DNA of 16,172 nucleotides from Candidatus Kaiserbacteria bacterium (GCA_007117575.1 SKGH01000063.1:1-16172), one strand, 5' to 3'; counted from the first letter of the stretch, positions 6,150 to 14,498 are shown. Made by a program: numbers and translations. Notes: generated by a model from the letters alone, not told the origin.

Positions 6150-7544
6150 TTATTTATCATGTCCTTCGATGTTTTTTGGCATATACTTATCTACCAACTC
6201 CGACTTGACTCTTTTTAGTGATTGTTTGGGTAACATGGTCAACAAACGCCAGCCAATGTCCAATGATTCCTCCACCGGCCTTTCCTCAAACTCGCCTTGA
6301 CTGATGAATTCTTTTTCAAAAGCTTCTGCAAAACGCATATGTGCTCGGTCGGATTCATCCAAAGAAGATTCTCCCAACACCACCGCCAAGTCTCTCGCCT
6401 CCTTACCGGAAGCATAAGATGAGAATAACTGGTCTTTTAGTGGCCCATGGTCTTCTCTGGTTTTACCTTCACCTACGCCGGCTGCCCATAAGCGAGAAAG
6501 TGAGTTTTGTACATCAACCGGCGGGAAAACACCTTTGCGGTATAGGTCTCTTGATACAATAAACTGACCTTCAGTGATGTATCCCGTTAGGTCAGGTACC
6601 GGATGAGTCTTATCATCATCAGGCATACTTAAAATCGGTAACTGAGTGATGGTGCCTTGCTTTCCTCTTATTCTTCCGGCGCGTTCGTATAAGGTCGACA
6701 GGTCTGTATATAGATAACCGGGGTATCCACGTCTACCGGGTACTTCCTTGCGAGCTGACGACACCTCTCGCAGGGCTTCACAGTAGTTTGTCATGTCAGT
6801 CATAATGACCAAAACATGCATATCTTTTTCAAAGGCTAGATATTCCGCCGCTGTTAGAGCCATTCTAGGAGTAGCAATACGCTCTACCACCGGGTCTGAG
6901 GCGGTATTGATAAAAAGAATACTACGCTCTAGAGAACCGGCTTCTTTAAATTGAGTGCGGAAATAGTCCGCTTCTTCAAAAGTAACACCTAAAGTAGCGA
7001 AGATCATGGCAAAGTTTCCTCCACTTTTTACCTTCGCCTGCCTAGCTATCTGAGCCGCCAATTTAGCGTGTGGCAGTCCTGATCCGGAAAAAATAGGCAA
7101 TTTCTGACCGCGTACCAGTGTATTCATGACATCGATACTGGATATACCCGTTTGTATAAAGTCATTAGGATACTCACGACTATATGGGTTCATAGGATAA
7201 CCGGCAATGTCCAGTCTTTTTTCCGGCACTAACTCCGGACCACCGTCGGCGGGAGCACCGGCTCCGGTAAAGACACGCCCCAACATGTCTGTAGATACTC
7301 CCAGTTTTAGAGTTTCACCTAAGAAAGAAGCCTTAGTACCTTCCGTACTCACTCCCGAAGTAGGATCAAACATCTGCACCACCGCCTTATCTTGAGATAC
7401 GTCTAACACTTTACCAAACCGAGATCTGGTTTCGTTAGGCACCTTTACTTCCACTAATTCTTCGTATTTGACACCCTTTACGCCAGACACTACCAATAGA
7501 GGACCGGTAACTGAGGTGATTGTTTTGTATTCTTTTTCTATCAT
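6150..7544 (-). CDS. ntpB: V/A-type ATPase subunit B (regulatory, non-catalytic head subunit)
   Basis: This 464-residue product matches the B-subunit family throughout. It has an N-terminal beta-barrel, then a degenerate nucleotide site around IFSGSGLPHAKLA (about 151-162) that lacks the GKT Walker A, and a later SLSRL with R351 in the position of the arginine that reaches into the neighbouring catalytic site. MTDMTNYCEALRE and RRGYPGYLYTDL are further family signatures. It alternates with subunit A in the head. Its ATG overlaps the ntpA stop in an ATGA quartet, indicating translational coupling that would help keep A and B equal, as the 3:3 stoichiometry requires. Confidence 0.97.
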   Translation of the reverse strand: MIEKEYKTITSVTGPLLVVSGVKGVKYEELVEVKVPNETRSRFGKVLDVSQDKAVVQMFDPTSGVSTEGTKASFLGETLKLGVSTDMLGRVFTGAGAPADGGPELVPEKRLDIAGYPMNPYSREYPNDFIQTGISSIDVMNTLVRGQKLPIFSGSGLPHAKLAAQIARQAKVKSGGNFAMIFATLGVTFEEADYFRTQFKEAGSLERSILFINTASDPVVERIATPRMALTAAEYLAFEKDMHVLVIMTDMTNYCEALREVSSARKEVPGRRGYPGYLYTDLSTLYERAGRIRGKQGTITQLPILSMPDDDKTHPVPDLTGYITEGQFIVSRDLYRKGVFPPVDVQNSLSRLWAAGVGEGKTREDHGPLKDQLFSSYASGKEARDLAVVLGESSLDESDRAHMRFAEAFEKEFISQGEFEERPVEESLDIGWRLLTMLPKQSLKRVKSELVDKYMPKNIEGHDK

Positions 7545-9343
7545 ACTTCTTGGTTGGATAATAAACCATTAACTTCTTGTTTTATCTTTTCTCTAAACTT
7601 TTCATAATCTGCTTCCGTAGCGTCTTTTTTGTTTTTGAGTGCAGTCACTTCACTGATGGATGGGATATTTTTAAAGCTGTTGAAATCTATATTGTCTAGA
7701 GCAACCTCATTCATTGCCTCATAAAAATACAAAATAGATTTTAACAATCCGTATTGGTTTTTAATGGGCATATAAGCATCGTCAGGGTCAAAGGCGTTCT
7801 GAAATAGGAAATCTTCTCTTATCAGACGAGCTACTTCCAACACCAGCTTATCATGGTTTGAGAGTGACTCCATTCCCACCAGACGAACTATCTCCATCAG
7901 TTTAGACTCTTGCTGAAGCAGATCCATTGCTTTTTGTCGAACTTCCGCGTAGTCTGGCGCTATCTCATCTCGCCAGTAATTCATAAAGTTATCAACGTAC
8001 AAAGAGTATGAAGACAGCCAGTTAATACTGGGGAAATGCTTTTTGTAGGCAAGTGATGCGTCTAGAGCCCAGAAGGTTTTAGTGACTCTAAGAGTGGCCT
8101 GCGACACCGGTTCGGAAAAGTCACCTCCCGGTGGTGATACGGCACCGATTACCGTCAATGAACCTACTCTGTCGTCGGCACCGAGAGTGTTTACTATACC
8201 GGCTCTTTCGTAAAATTCGGCGGTACGTGAAGTAAGATACGCCGGATAACCTTCTTCTCCGGGCATTTCCTCCAAACGACCTGACACTTCACGCATTGCC
8301 TCAGCCCAACGAGAGGTGGAGTCTGCCATTAAAGCGACGTTGTAACCCATGTCTCTATAAAATTCAGCTATGGTAATCCCCGTATATACAGAAGCTTCTC
8401 TGGCAGCCACAGGCATGTTGGAGGTGTTAGCTATCAAAATGGTTCGTTTCATCAAAGGTTGTCCCGAGTTGGGGTCTATCAGGTGAGGAAATTCTGACAA
8501 TACTTCAGTCATCTCGTTGCCACGCTCACCACAACCAACATAAACTATCACTTCTGCGTTGCAGTATTTGGCAACTGACTGCTGGGTTACGGTCTTGCCG
8601 GTTCCAAATGAACCGGGGATACAGCCGGCTCCACCTTTAGCAATAGGGAAAAAAGTGTCAATGGAACGTCCTCCGGTCAGTAATGGTTCTGAAGGAAATA
8701 TTTTACCTTTAGTCAGTCTGGGTGTACGAATTGGCCAGTGCTGTAGCATGGTAACATTTTTCTCGTTACCGTCTTTGTCCACCAAGACGGCTACGGTATC
8801 ATTTACCGTCATCTGGCCACTTTTAATGGTTTTTATCTTACCGGAAAGATAAGGAGGCACCATAACTTTGTGAGAGATAAGTGAGGTTTCCGGTACTTCA
8901 CCCAGTATGTCTCCGGCTTCTACACTTTGACCTTCTTTTACCAGAGGTTTAAAGTCCCACTTTTTTTCTTTATCCACCGCATCCGCTTCAATACCTCTTT
9001 TTATGTAGTATGAGCCTGAAGCTTCTTCGATCAGTCGCAAAGGTCTTTGAATTCCATCGTAGATGGATTCCAGTAAACCGGGGCCAAGTTCGGCGGACAT
9101 AGTTTTACCTGTTCTGGTTACAGTGTCACCGGGACCAATTCCGGCTGTGTCCTCATATACCTGTATGGAGGCAATATCACCGTTTAGTTCAATGACCTCT
9201 CCTAAAAGATTTTCAGAAGAGACTTTTACCACTTCATACATCTTGGCGTCGGACATACCGTTTGCCTGTACCAAAGGACCGGTGACGCGGACTATCTGTC
9301 CCTCTGTTGAATTCGTTTGTTGTTTATTAGCTGTTTCATTCAT
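7541..9343 (-). CDS. ntpA: V/A-type ATPase catalytic subunit A
   Basis: This 600-residue protein is the ATP-hydrolysing or ATP-synthesising subunit of the cytoplasmic head. It has the N-terminal beta-barrel and the A-specific 'non-homologous region' (about 115-200, with VKEGQSVEAGDILGEV). Walker A is GSFGTGKT (244-251, K250), and GERGNE supplies the catalytic glutamate (E273). MADSTSRWAEAMRE and FWALDASLAYKKHFPSINWL are typical of the family. All catalytic residues I can check are intact. It follows the F-subunit gene after a 47-nt gap that holds a candidate internal promoter, and it overlaps ntpB by 4 nt. No Shine-Dalgarno site is evident. Confidence 0.98.
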   Translation of the reverse strand: MNETANKQQTNSTEGQIVRVTGPLVQANGMSDAKMYEVVKVSSENLLGEVIELNGDIASIQVYEDTAGIGPGDTVTRTGKTMSAELGPGLLESIYDGIQRPLRLIEEASGSYYIKRGIEADAVDKEKKWDFKPLVKEGQSVEAGDILGEVPETSLISHKVMVPPYLSGKIKTIKSGQMTVNDTVAVLVDKDGNEKNVTMLQHWPIRTPRLTKGKIFPSEPLLTGGRSIDTFFPIAKGGAGCIPGSFGTGKTVTQQSVAKYCNAEVIVYVGCGERGNEMTEVLSEFPHLIDPNSGQPLMKRTILIANTSNMPVAAREASVYTGITIAEFYRDMGYNVALMADSTSRWAEAMREVSGRLEEMPGEEGYPAYLTSRTAEFYERAGIVNTLGADDRVGSLTVIGAVSPPGGDFSEPVSQATLRVTKTFWALDASLAYKKHFPSINWLSSYSLYVDNFMNYWRDEIAPDYAEVRQKAMDLLQQESKLMEIVRLVGMESLSNHDKLVLEVARLIREDFLFQNAFDPDDAYMPIKNQYGLLKSILYFYEAMNEVALDNIDFNSFKNIPSISEVTALKNKKDATEADYEKFREKIKQEVNGLLSNQEV

Positions 9344-9366
9344 GATAACTATACTGATCGAAGTTT

Positions 9367-9394
9367 ATAATAATAAATATACATTGTCCGTCAA
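9367..9394 (-). promoter_or_regulatory. Candidate internal promoter ahead of ntpA
   Basis: On the minus strand TTGACG (9394-9389) and TATTAT (9372-9367) are separated by 16 nt, each one mismatch from consensus. The -35 overlaps the stop of the F-subunit gene, and initiation near 9360 would leave a short leader before ATG 9343. This could boost the A, B and D genes relative to the upstream subunits, but in AT-rich DNA such matches also arise by chance. Confidence 0.3.
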
Positions 9395-9738
9395 ATTATG
9401 GCGGAACCAATGGCTTTTTCTGATAATTTTCTGAGACGATCCTCAGCGTACCCTACACTACCCTGTGGACCGGGTAGGATAACTATCGCCGGCAGAGCCC
9501 CTTCACCTACTTTAAGCTGATGTTCTTCACCTATGTCCCGCATCAACTCTTCCATTATGCAAACAACAGCATACACTTCTTCACTACTTTCGTCTAACCA
9601 CGAGCTTCTTGTTTTGTTCAGTTGTACCAGAGCCTCATCGGCGTTTTGTGCCGGTAACACCTCAACACCCAGAGCTTTAAAGCCGGACACCATGTCTGTA
9701 GGGCCAATTATTGCTATTTTGTAGTTTTTTCTATCCAT
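9391..9738 (-). CDS. ntpG: V/A-type ATPase subunit F (rotor, NtpG type)
   Basis: This 115-residue protein has the subunit F pattern. It starts with a beta-strand and Gly loop, YKIAIIGPTDMVSGFKALGVEV, has a central acidic helix, and ends with LPAIVILPGPQGSVGYAEDRLRKLSEKAIGSAI, the C-terminal helix that docks on subunit D. It forms the rotor shaft with D and touches subunit C. The start ATG lies inside the end of the C-subunit gene (8-nt overlap, ATGGATAG), so translation is probably coupled. In Enterococcus nomenclature this subunit is NtpG; elsewhere it is AtpF or subunit F. Confidence 0.93.
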   Translation of the reverse strand: MDRKNYKIAIIGPTDMVSGFKALGVEVLPAQNADEALVQLNKTRSSWLDESSEEVYAVVCIMEELMRDIGEEHQLKVGEGALPAIVILPGPQGSVGYAEDRLRKLSEKAIGSAII

Positions 9739-10699
9739 AAATTTGTCTCAAATTTGCCCTGATACGACCTACCGGCCAACCGTTCTTCTTACCAACCAAC
9801 AGGGTATTTATCAATTTAGCTGTATGTAGTGTCTGTAAGAAATACTGTACTAACGGAGCAACGGAAAAAACATTGATCGACTGACTTCTTACCCAGCTTA
9901 ACAAATGGTCATCCATTTTTTTATCCAGAAGCGTAGTATGACCGTTTTCGAGATAGTCATCTACCGCCTCCTGCCAAAATTTTTCACCACCTAAACTCAT
10001 TAGTTTGTCTATAACTTGCTCTTTTATATCCAACTCATCAGGTGAGTAAGAACCACCTTCAATATGCACGGTCTTCTCCAGTGGAAAAGAACGTAGTCTG
10101 TTTTTTAGGTTGTACAGATCTATCTGCATCCTCACCGCCTTAAAAGTAAAATCGTCTTTAACCTGCCAAGAAACATTATGAATTTCCTTGAAGTAAGCTT
10201 TATCAATGACTATGTCGGCCATACTCACTCTGCCCTCATCGATTTCTCGCTTGGCATTAAGGTATGTCTCCGGAAAACTTGCTTCCAGCCTATTTAGTTT
10301 GTCTTCTTTTGCGTATTCAATAACCGTCTTCGGGTCGTGTTTGCCAAGTTTTGAGCAGTATTCAAGGGTTTCATTAGTATTGAGGTTTAAACGCTCCGCT
10401 TTTACGATTACCCGCAGATTGAAAAAGTCATAACGTAGCCAGAAAATTTCCAGTAAGCGTGGGTCGGGAGCGATGTTCATAACCATCTCCTTGGCACTTA
10501 GGACGCTGTTTTGCAGTGCTGTGGTTATAGCGTCTGTGTTCTCTGTGCTTATATATTCGGCAAGATAAGTGTCTTTAAGAAGTTTCTCCAGTTCAGACTC
10601 GTTTCCGGCCGAACACAACTTTTCTACCTGTTCCGGTTTTAAAAGTTCATTAAGAAGAGTTTTAGCTCTGTTGGCACTGTATATGTAATCAGTCTGCAT
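9731..10699 (-). CDS. ntpC: V/A-type ATPase subunit C (d-type connector)
   Basis: The product is 322 residues, about the family's usual length, and almost entirely helical by composition. It has the three-fold repeated helical layout of subunit C. Fragments such as FWLRYDFFNLRVIVKA and VRMQIDLYNLKNRLR are the repeated 'D-x-x-N-L+' signatures of the family. The protein sits as a funnel on the K ring and links it to the D/F shaft. It starts 20 nt after ntpE and overlaps the F-subunit gene by 8 nt. Confidence 0.93.
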   Translation of the reverse strand: MQTDYIYSANRAKTLLNELLKPEQVEKLCSAGNESELEKLLKDTYLAEYISTENTDAITTALQNSVLSAKEMVMNIAPDPRLLEIFWLRYDFFNLRVIVKAERLNLNTNETLEYCSKLGKHDPKTVIEYAKEDKLNRLEASFPETYLNAKREIDEGRVSMADIVIDKAYFKEIHNVSWQVKDDFTFKAVRMQIDLYNLKNRLRSFPLEKTVHIEGGSYSPDELDIKEQVIDKLMSLGGEKFWQEAVDDYLENGHTTLLDKKMDDHLLSWVRSQSINVFSVAPLVQYFLQTLHTAKLINTLLVGKKNGWPVGRIRANLRQIYG

Positions 10700-10719
10700 A
10701 ATAAGTTTGATTTGGCTTA

Positions 10720-11301
10720 TTATTTTGCTTTACCAAACAATAAGCTCGATATCTCGACTTCAGTTTCAGATTTTATTTTACTTTTAACTCTCTCTCCGGA
10801 GAGGTCATATTCACACCCTTTACCTTTTATCAAAACACCAATATCGATGTTGTTATCAGGTACAATCTCCACATGAGACAGACCTAAGCTATCCAATACC
10901 TTTTTACTCTCTGCCAAACGCTTCGCCGGCACTAGCGCTTGCCACTTTTCATCAGAAGAAAGCTCAAGTTCCCCCATGTTTTTGGCTAAAAATTTAGCGT
11001 ACTTTTCCGAATCGAGCTCAGCTATCTTTGTTAGTGCTTCTTGGTAAACTTTCTCAAGAGTCTTCCGCTTCAAGACTTGTCTGTCTATACTTCCTTTTTG
11101 CTTTGCTCTTGAAACCTCAACCGCCATTGAAGATTCTTTCTTTTGTTCCAAATCTTTCTCTGCCTGTTTTTTCAATTCAGCTTTTAGTCTATCAGTCTCT
11201 TTTTCAACCTCAGCTATTTTTTGTTTTAGGTCGTCAGCTATCTCCTCGGCTTTCACCTTCGCTTCTTCAAGTATTTTGTCTTGTATGTCTTTTACAGCCA
11301 T
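10720..11301 (-). CDS. ntpE: V/A-type ATPase subunit E (peripheral stalk)
   Basis: This 193-residue protein has a highly charged N-terminal half (about residues 1-85) forming a continuous coiled coil rich in Lys, Glu and Ala. A globular C-terminal domain with VEIVPDNNIDIGVLIKGKGCEYDLS matches the conserved strand region that binds the top of subunit B. It pairs with the small coiled-coil subunit encoded first in the operon to form the stator stalk. It starts 31 nt after ntpK. Confidence 0.9.
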   Translation of the reverse strand: MAVKDIQDKILEEAKVKAEEIADDLKQKIAEVEKETDRLKAELKKQAEKDLEQKKESSMAVEVSRAKQKGSIDRQVLKRKTLEKVYQEALTKIAELDSEKYAKFLAKNMGELELSSDEKWQALVPAKRLAESKKVLDSLGLSHVEIVPDNNIDIGVLIKGKGCEYDLSGERVKSKIKSETEVEISSLLFGKAK

Positions 11302-11332
11302 GTTGATGTGTAAATTTGTTTGCTTACTTTAT

Positions 11333-11815
11333 CTATGAAGCGATGGAAATGAGTAGAATGAAACTGATAAGTACACCGAATATAGCCCAAGTCTCAACCA
11401 TCACAGAAAGAACGATGGCTCTACCCATGTTTGACTCATCTTTTGCGATCATAGAGATACCGGAAGCGGCGACAATACCTTGAAACATGCCGGAAAAGAA
11501 ACCGGCTACACCTATCGGTATACCGGCCATTAAGTATTGTAGACCCAAAGCTGTATCAATAACAACAGCTTCCTCACCACCTAAAATACCTGCGAAGTTA
11601 AGAATTAAAAAGGCGCCAACCAATCCATAAATACCTTGAGAACCGGGCAATGCCTGCATCAAAAGCATTTTACCGAAGAGGTTTGGTTTTTCACCCAACA
11701 CACCCGCAGCCGCTTGACCGGCGTGTCCCATGCCGATAGCTGAGCCACTAAATCCTAACGCGGCAGCTATGGCCGCACCTGCGAACACTAATCCAATTCC
11801 TATCAATGATTCCAT
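11333..11815 (-). CDS. ntpK: V/A-type ATPase subunit K (four-helix rotor ring subunit, Na+-type site)
   Basis: This 160-residue protein has four membrane helices, a duplicated c-type hairpin. LPGSQGIYG (56-64) in the first hairpin, FQG (Q112) and MVETWAIFG (E141) in the second correspond to Enterococcus hirae NtpK L61/T64/Q65/Y68, Q110 and E139, which bind Na+. Thr is replaced by the chemically similar Ser59. The first hairpin has no carboxylate at the ion site, so there is one ion per four helices. From these residues I infer Na+ coupling, though proton use cannot be excluded without assay. It follows ntpI after a 62-nt AT-rich gap with inverted repeats, which may aid the high expression this multicopy subunit needs. 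Confidence 0.96.
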   Translation of the reverse strand: MESLIGIGLVFAGAAIAAALGFSGSAIGMGHAGQAAAGVLGEKPNLFGKMLLMQALPGSQGIYGLVGAFLILNFAGILGGEEAVVIDTALGLQYLMAGIPIGVAGFFSGMFQGIVAASGISMIAKDESNMGRAIVLSVMVETWAIFGVLISFILLISIAS

Positions 11816-11857
11816 ATTTATTATCTAAACTTCTAAATTATTAAATTTTTTAACCGA

Positions 11858-11893
11858 AACGGTCTTATTGTTTATCATCATTTTTTGACCGTT
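11858..11893 (-). promoter_or_regulatory. Inverted repeat spanning the ntpI stop, before ntpK
   Basis: On the minus strand AACGGTC (11893-11887) pairs with GACCGTT (11864-11858) across a 22-nt loop containing the ntpI stop. The second arm overlaps an alternative small hairpin, ACCG-TTT-CGGT, followed by TAAAAAATTT. It could be an attenuator, a processing site or an RNA stabiliser setting the ntpK level. Evidence is structural only. Confidence 0.3.
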
Positions 11894-13857
11894 ACGTAAG
11901 ACTGTTTACGAGAAAAAGGTCGAAAAGGTTTACCTGTACCGGTGATAAACTTACCAAAGAACTCAACAAACTGCAAACGAGCACTATGTATAAATGCCCC
12001 CAAAGTATTTACAGCGAGGTTAAACAAGTGCCCAGCTATCAGTATGAAGACAGCCAACACTACTCCCACGTACGGTATCATCTCTCTCACAATATCCGCG
12101 ATCAGGTTTACCGCAAACGCTAATGCGCTGGTTGCCAAACCTAAGGCAAGAAGTCTTGAGTAAGACAAGATGTCGGAAAAATATCCTATACTCTGGTAGG
12201 CACTCAAAAGACTCATTTGTATCTTACCGAAAATACCTTTACCGTTTCTACCACTGGCCAAGACCACCAACACTGCTGTCAGATACATCAGTTTTATTGA
12301 TGTATCTGTATCTACCGCGGTGACATACCCCAAGTCTACCAATAAGTAAGAAATGGCTGATAAAAACAGTAACAACCAAGGGCCTTGGTCAAATATACCG
12401 TCCCAGAGTTTGTTATTTTTGGCGTCACTGTAAATTTTTAAGACCATGCCAAACATTACCTGCACCACACCCAAGGACAGAGCCAAGTAAAAGACCGGTA
12501 GAGGGTTTCCTATGGGGTCAAATCTTTGTATTGCCTGCAAGGCGTTTGGTAAAGAGTTTGGGTCTATCCCCAGATATCCACCAAATAATAAACCTACCAA
12601 TACCGAAGAGGAACCAACAAAGAGTAAAAGTTGTCCAAAAAGCTTCACTTCTTTGGACACCTTTAAATAAAAGACCATCAATAGAGCTATGAATATTAAA
12701 AATATACCATAGCCCACGTCTGTCAATGACAATCCGAAAAACAAAAAGAAGAAACCGGCTAGAAACATAGTGGGGTCTATGTCTTTGTAGGCCGGCATGC
12801 CATAGAGTCGAGTGATGAACTCAAAGGGTCTGACTAAAGCGTTGTTGTATATTTCGACCGGCGGTTCTTCGTCCGGCTTGGTTGGTACTTCAACTATATC
12901 AAACAACTTTGTTTTACTTTCTATGTTGCTTCTTAGTTCAGGAAGTTTGGTGGCATTAAACCAACCTTCCAGCACAACCACCCTATTGGTGGACTGAGCG
13001 GAGCCTATTTGCTCCTCTCTTTCCTTTTGCCATAGTAAAACATCATGCACTATTCTTATGTGTCGCAAATGAGTTTGTGCCATGTCTCTTAATCTGGCTT
13101 TATTTTCTCCTATTTCCTTTTCTATTTTCTTTATCTCAACCTTTCTTTTCTTTATTTCCATGAAAGGGTTGTCGTCACCTATAGGTAATTCAACCGGTAA
13201 AAACATCGGGTCTACCGCTATCTCTCTAGCGGTTTCTATATGCTCGTTCAGTACCGTTAGTGTGTATAGGCCGGATGCCACTTCGATAAGCTCATGCGGA
13301 ATATTTTTATCCTTTAACTCTTTTTCTATTTTTACTTTAAAAGAAGTTGACTTTTCTTGACATTTATTACGATTTCCACTGAAAGCAAGTAACAATGTCT
13401 CTGTTCGTGCGGTTTTTAGTTTATCCAGAGTAAAGGATGCCGATTGCCAGTCAAGCAACAAACTCACTTCATCAGAAAGTTTGCGATGTTGATTCTCTTT
13501 AGTATTCAAAGAGTCCTGTATATTTTCAACCTCGTCTAAAACCGTTAGTAATTCTTCTTCGGCTAAGTCTACTTCCTGAATTTCTTTTTCCGATAAAATA
13601 ATTTTTCCTTCGTCAGAAGTTAGTGACTTAAAGACGCCGGGAGTATTTTCATAAGCTGACAACAGCACAATAGCCGGATGTAGGCGTGAAAAAAGTTCAA
13701 TATCTACGTTACTTTCTGTTTGTGTTCGGGTGTTTTCTTTGCCGTTGTCTACTTCAGTAAACTCAACAGAGCTCATTTTCTGTATCTCTTCCATTACAAA
13801 AGAAACATCCTTCTTATGCACCAAAACTCTCATTTTTTGCATGGGTATGACAGACAT
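11878..13857 (-). CDS. ntpI: V/A-type ATPase subunit I (a-type membrane stator subunit)
   Basis: This 659-residue protein has the typical two-part build. A cytoplasmic N-terminal half of about 340 residues has coiled-coil stretches (about 85-135 and 230-285). A membrane half has about eight helices. DPTMFLAGFFFLFFGLSLTDVGYG (361-384) is the conserved first membrane region. SDILSYSRLLALGLAT carries R568 at the position of the essential channel arginine that meets the K-ring glutamate. VNTLGAFIHSARLQFVEFFGKF is the conserved C-terminal helix. It provides the ion half-channels and anchors the peripheral stalks. It starts 7 nt after the coiled-coil gene. Confidence 0.97.
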   Translation of the reverse strand: MSVIPMQKMRVLVHKKDVSFVMEEIQKMSSVEFTEVDNGKENTRTQTESNVDIELFSRLHPAIVLLSAYENTPGVFKSLTSDEGKIILSEKEIQEVDLAEEELLTVLDEVENIQDSLNTKENQHRKLSDEVSLLLDWQSASFTLDKLKTARTETLLLAFSGNRNKCQEKSTSFKVKIEKELKDKNIPHELIEVASGLYTLTVLNEHIETAREIAVDPMFLPVELPIGDDNPFMEIKKRKVEIKKIEKEIGENKARLRDMAQTHLRHIRIVHDVLLWQKEREEQIGSAQSTNRVVVLEGWFNATKLPELRSNIESKTKLFDIVEVPTKPDEEPPVEIYNNALVRPFEFITRLYGMPAYKDIDPTMFLAGFFFLFFGLSLTDVGYGIFLIFIALLMVFYLKVSKEVKLFGQLLLFVGSSSVLVGLLFGGYLGIDPNSLPNALQAIQRFDPIGNPLPVFYLALSLGVVQVMFGMVLKIYSDAKNNKLWDGIFDQGPWLLLFLSAISYLLVDLGYVTAVDTDTSIKLMYLTAVLVVLASGRNGKGIFGKIQMSLLSAYQSIGYFSDILSYSRLLALGLATSALAFAVNLIADIVREMIPYVGVVLAVFILIAGHLFNLAVNTLGAFIHSARLQFVEFFGKFITGTGKPFRPFSRKQSYVTVKK

Positions 13858-13864
13858 ATATGGA

Positions 13865-14167
13865 CTAAACTACACGGTCAATTATAAACTTAACAGCCGA
13901 ATCGTGCTTATCTTTGGCTATGCGCTCTAAACCGCTTAACTCACCGGCCATTTCTTTTTCCACCATCTCCACTTGTCTACCTATTTCCAACTGCCATTTA
14001 CTGATCTGTTTTTTTTCTTCATCTGCAAGTTGTGCCTTTTCTTCTTCTAGAATTTCTTTTTGTTTTTTGCGTGCTTCAGCCAGTTTGTTTTCAAACTCTT
14101 CGGAGGTTTGAGTCAGTATTTCTTTAGCCTTACGCTCGCTTTCTACTATTTCATCTAAATATGTCAT
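13865..14167 (-). CDS. ntpF: V/A-type ATPase subunit G/H (peripheral-stalk coiled coil, NtpF type)
   Basis: This 100-residue protein is nearly all coiled coil: residues 5-75 are dominated by Glu, Lys, Gln and Ala with heptad-like hydrophobics (EFENKLAEARKKQKEILEEE). Sequence alone would be weakly diagnostic. Its size, its composition and its place as first gene directly before ntpI match the small stalk subunit called AhaH, G or NtpF in related operons. It should pair with subunit E in the stator stalks. It is the first gene of the operon, with ATG 14167 preceded by an AT-rich leader lacking a Shine-Dalgarno site. Confidence 0.85.
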   Translation of the reverse strand: MTYLDEIVESERKAKEILTQTSEEFENKLAEARKKQKEILEEEKAQLADEEKKQISKWQLEIGRQVEMVEKEMAGELSGLERIAKDKHDSAVKFIIDRVV

Positions 14168-14202
14168 CTTTATTTATTTAAATTTTTTATTTTTATATTA
14201 AA

Positions 14203-14230
14203 AGTCTATCTTTCTGATGCTCACTCACAA
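14203..14230 (-). promoter_or_regulatory. Candidate promoter of the ATPase operon
   Basis: On the minus strand TTGTGA (14230-14225) and TAGACT (14208-14203) are 16 nt apart, each two mismatches from consensus. They lie 36 nt ahead of the first ATPase gene, giving an AU-rich leader of about 29 nt. Other AT-rich hexamers in this 170-nt gap could serve instead. Confidence 0.3.
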
Positions 14231-14339
14231 CTTTCTGTCTGTAGATATGCCACCTTAAATACAGGTAAACCTTTACTTGAACGTTGCCATACTATCAGAA
14301 ATAATTTTATAATTCCAGTTTTTTTCGTTTTTTATGTTC

Positions 14340-14464
14340 ATGACTTACACGTTTCTGATGAAGTTCGAGGCGCTGAGGAGCGAAAACCTAGGCGTACTTG
14401 GTGGTACGATGAAAGGCTTGAGTGACGAAAGCCACAAAGAAATTCGCCAAACGCGTAAGTCCTG
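14340..14464 (+). mobile_element. Full-length ~125-bp intergenic element (copy A)
   Basis: The left end is ATGACTTACACGTTT and the right end AAACGCGTAAGTCCTG, so the ends are imperfect inverted repeats sharing GACTTAC(G/A)CGTTT. By eye it is about 90 % identical to the reverse complement of 15545-15670, with one 1-bp indel. The interior holds CTGATGAAGTTCGAGGCGCTG and a GTAC-TTGGTG-GTAC motif. A 35-codon frame (14358-14465) crosses it but is shifted in the other full copy, so conservation looks DNA- or RNA-level. No clear target duplication is visible. Non-coding length, inverted ends and repeated occurrence fit a MITE or BIME-like repeat. Confidence 0.75.
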
Positions 14465-14498
14465 AGAATAAAAAATTCGGTTTACATCCTATGCAGAG

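Noticed and set aside
9063..9434. 123-codon plus-strand frame opposite the start of ntpA and the end of the F-subunit gene
   Set aside because: It lies antisense to two well-supported ATPase genes, has no recognisable domain, and is a typical shadow frame.
14341..14462. Hammerhead-ribozyme-like arrangement in copy A: terminal inverted repeat as stem I, directly followed by CTGATGA (14355-14361), with GAAA at 14382-14385
   Set aside because: The residues before the presumed cleavage point (14446-14448, GCC in copy A, GGC in copy B) are not an NUH triplet, A15.1 has no U partner, and the bases flanking CTGATGA and GAAA do not form a proper stem II. The match of two short core motifs is probably chance.
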